This document shows positions 24,085-24,966 of a stretch of DNA of 24,966 nucleotides, in pieces (the first letter of the stretch is position 1; every line of letters starts with the position of its first letter). The translations under genes were made by a program, and so were the position numbers. The stretch covers positions 1 through 24,966 of the forward strand of contig JAQNCU010000007.1 of assembly GCA_029077775.1 (NCBI GenBank), written 5' to 3'. Under the pieces are notes generated by a model. That model worked only from the letters and a program-made list of their open reading frames with translations. It did no database searches and was not told where the DNA came from. The stretch comes from Acidocella sp. GTDB taxonomy: Bacteria; Pseudomonadota; Alphaproteobacteria; Acetobacterales; Acetobacteraceae.

Positions 24085-24750
24085 TCATCCGTTCAGCTTG
24101 GCGAGCATGGCCTGGGCGCGGTTCTGCGCGCCTTGGGGCGTGCTGGGGTCGTCCTGCACCTGGGCGAAGAGTGATTTGGCCATCGCCGTGTTGCCTTCAT
24201 TCAGATAAACCATCGCCTGCATCTCCCGGGCCAGACCGTGATACGGGTTGCTCTCCTGCACCATCGGCTGCAACCGGGCCAGGATATCGGCATTATTGTC
24301 GATGCCGATTTCGTGCTGGGCAAACAGCAGGCTGGCGGCGTCCCTCATCAGTTGAGGGGCGGCCTCGTCGGCGCCGACCCGGCTCCATAGTAAGGCAGCC
24401 TTGGGTAACTCTCCGGTATTGGCATAAAGGGCGGCAGCCCGCATCCGGGCCAGGGTCTTGTAGGTCTCAGGCGCGGATTTCGAAAAATCTACCAGCTTCT
24501 GTGCCGTGCTCGTGGCCACTGCCGGGGTGGGTGGGCTACCGGGCTGGTCCACAGCCTGGGTGAGCGAGAGATATTGCGTGGCGGCTATTTCGGCCTGCTT
24601 GGCCGTGTGGGCCTGCCAGAATTCCTGCCCGGCGACCCCCACCAGCACCAGCAAGGCGGCCAGCAGCAGCAGCCCCCCATAGCGTTTGGCGAGCGTCACC
24701 GCCCGCTCGTGGCGCAGATCCTCGGAAACTTCGTCAAAAATGTCGGCCAC
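24085..24750 (-). CDS. YfgM-like tetratricopeptide membrane-anchored protein
   Basis: A 221-residue protein with a cytoplasmic N terminus (VADIFDEVSEDLRHERAVTLAKRYG), one membrane helix (about 27-45, LLLLAALLVLVGVAG) and a helical TPR-like domain outside (AALLWSRVGADEAAPQLMRDAA, AKSLFAQVQDDP). This is the layout of YfgM, a periplasmic-chaperone-associated protein. The start is GTG 24750, with AGAGGA at a good distance; a longer frame from 24837 lies inside gltX and reads as low-complexity Arg/Pro. It opens the unit with bamB and der. Confidence 0.88.
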   Translation of the reverse strand: MADIFDEVSEDLRHERAVTLAKRYGGLLLLAALLVLVGVAGQEFWQAHTAKQAEIAATQYLSLTQAVDQPGSPPTPAVATSTAQKLVDFSKSAPETYKTLARMRAAALYANTGELPKAALLWSRVGADEAAPQLMRDAASLLFAQHEIGIDNNADILARLQPMVQESNPYHGLAREMQAMVYLNEGNTAMAKSLFAQVQDDPSTPQGAQNRAQAMLAKLNG

Positions 24751-24778
24751 GCGGCGTTTTCCTCTTTGCCGGTTTGTC

Positions 24779-24966
24779 TTAGCTGGGGCTGGCGCTCGCG
24801 GCAACGCAGGCGGCAAGCCGCCGCGCCGCGCGCTCATGCCCCATCAATGCAAGTAGCGGCGCCATCTCGGGGCCGTGCTCCTCGCCGGTCAGTGCCAGGC
24901 GCAACGGCTGGTACAGCGCCTTGCCCTTGGCCCCGGTGGTGGCGGAAATGGCGGCGCTCCAGGCTT
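24779..24966 (-). CDS. gltX: Glutamyl-tRNA synthetase, C-terminal end (partial)
   Basis: Only the last 62 codons are in the window; the 5' part lies beyond the right edge. The reading WSAAISATTGAKGKALYQP followed by LRLALTGEEHGPEMAPLL is the anticodon-binding-domain end of class I glutamyl-tRNA synthetase, with the familiar GKALYxPLRLALTG...GPE motif. The stop TAA (24779-24781) lies 28 bp before the GTG of the TPR gene on the same strand, so the two may be cotranscribed. Confidence 0.85.
   Translation of the reverse strand, partial: AWSAAISATTGAKGKALYQPLRLALTGEEHGPEMAPLLALMGHERAARRLAACVAASASPS

Noticed and set aside
24751..24837. Longer start for the TPR protein
   Set aside because: The extra residues are Arg/Pro-rich read-through of the gltX 3' end; the GTG at 24750 has a ribosome binding site and gives the family N terminus.

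Overview
The window looks like a chromosomal segment of a high-GC alphaproteobacterium, most likely an acidophilic Acetobacteraceae-type organism. This is inferred from codon bias, the style of the der, bamB and TPR proteins and the gene order; it was not tested by a search. Almost every base is coding. I saw no tRNA, rRNA, CRISPR array, insertion sequence or integrase.

Layout. (1) 30-2825 (+): a large regulator that fuses a class III nucleotide cyclase domain to an NTPase and a TPR-like region. A possible small membrane protein (2799-2984, -) meets it tail to tail. (2) 2985-3383: a noncoding leader with a perfect TGTGA-N6-TCACA dyad. (3) 3384-7178 (+): a tight four-gene operon of a biuret/ureido-type cysteine hydrolase, an NCS2-like permease, an AtzG-like small subunit and an AtzE-like amidase. 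(4) 7188-9252 (-): dihydropyrimidinase with a RutR-like TetR regulator. (5) 9452-15594 (+), divergent from (4): preT, preA and a complete NMT1/THI5-type ABC importer (ATPase, two permeases, periplasmic binding protein). The 199-bp divergent region carries stacked dyads and a recognisable promoter. (6) 15623-16929 (-): a small secreted protein and an alpha/beta hydrolase. (7) 17065-20957 (+): an ABC-F (Uup-type) ATPase, a 32-codon ORF with an excellent ribosome binding site, and an ABC exporter half-transporter. (8) 20980-24966 (-): ASCH protein, der, bamB, a YfgM-like TPR protein and the 3' end of gltX, a housekeeping block.

How it fits together. Blocks 3-5 form a 12-kb pyrimidine/ureide utilisation island. 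The ABC importer (and perhaps the NCS2-like permease) brings in a pyrimidine-like compound. PreTA reduces uracil or thymine to the dihydropyrimidine, and dihydropyrimidinase opens the ring to an N-carbamoyl-beta-amino acid. The expected third enzyme, a classical Zn-dependent beta-ureidopropionase, is not in the window. In its place are a cysteine hydrolase of the BiuH/RutB/N-carbamoylsarcosine amidase type and an AtzG-AtzE-like amidase pair, families known from biuret, carboxybiuret and purine-derived ureide breakdown. The regulator encoded with dihydropyrimidinase closely resembles RutR, so induction by uracil or thymine is a reasonable inference. The most interesting points are the apparent replacement of the third step, the operator architecture at 9307-9370, and the small ORF at 18969-19067 enclosed by an 11-bp inverted repeat.
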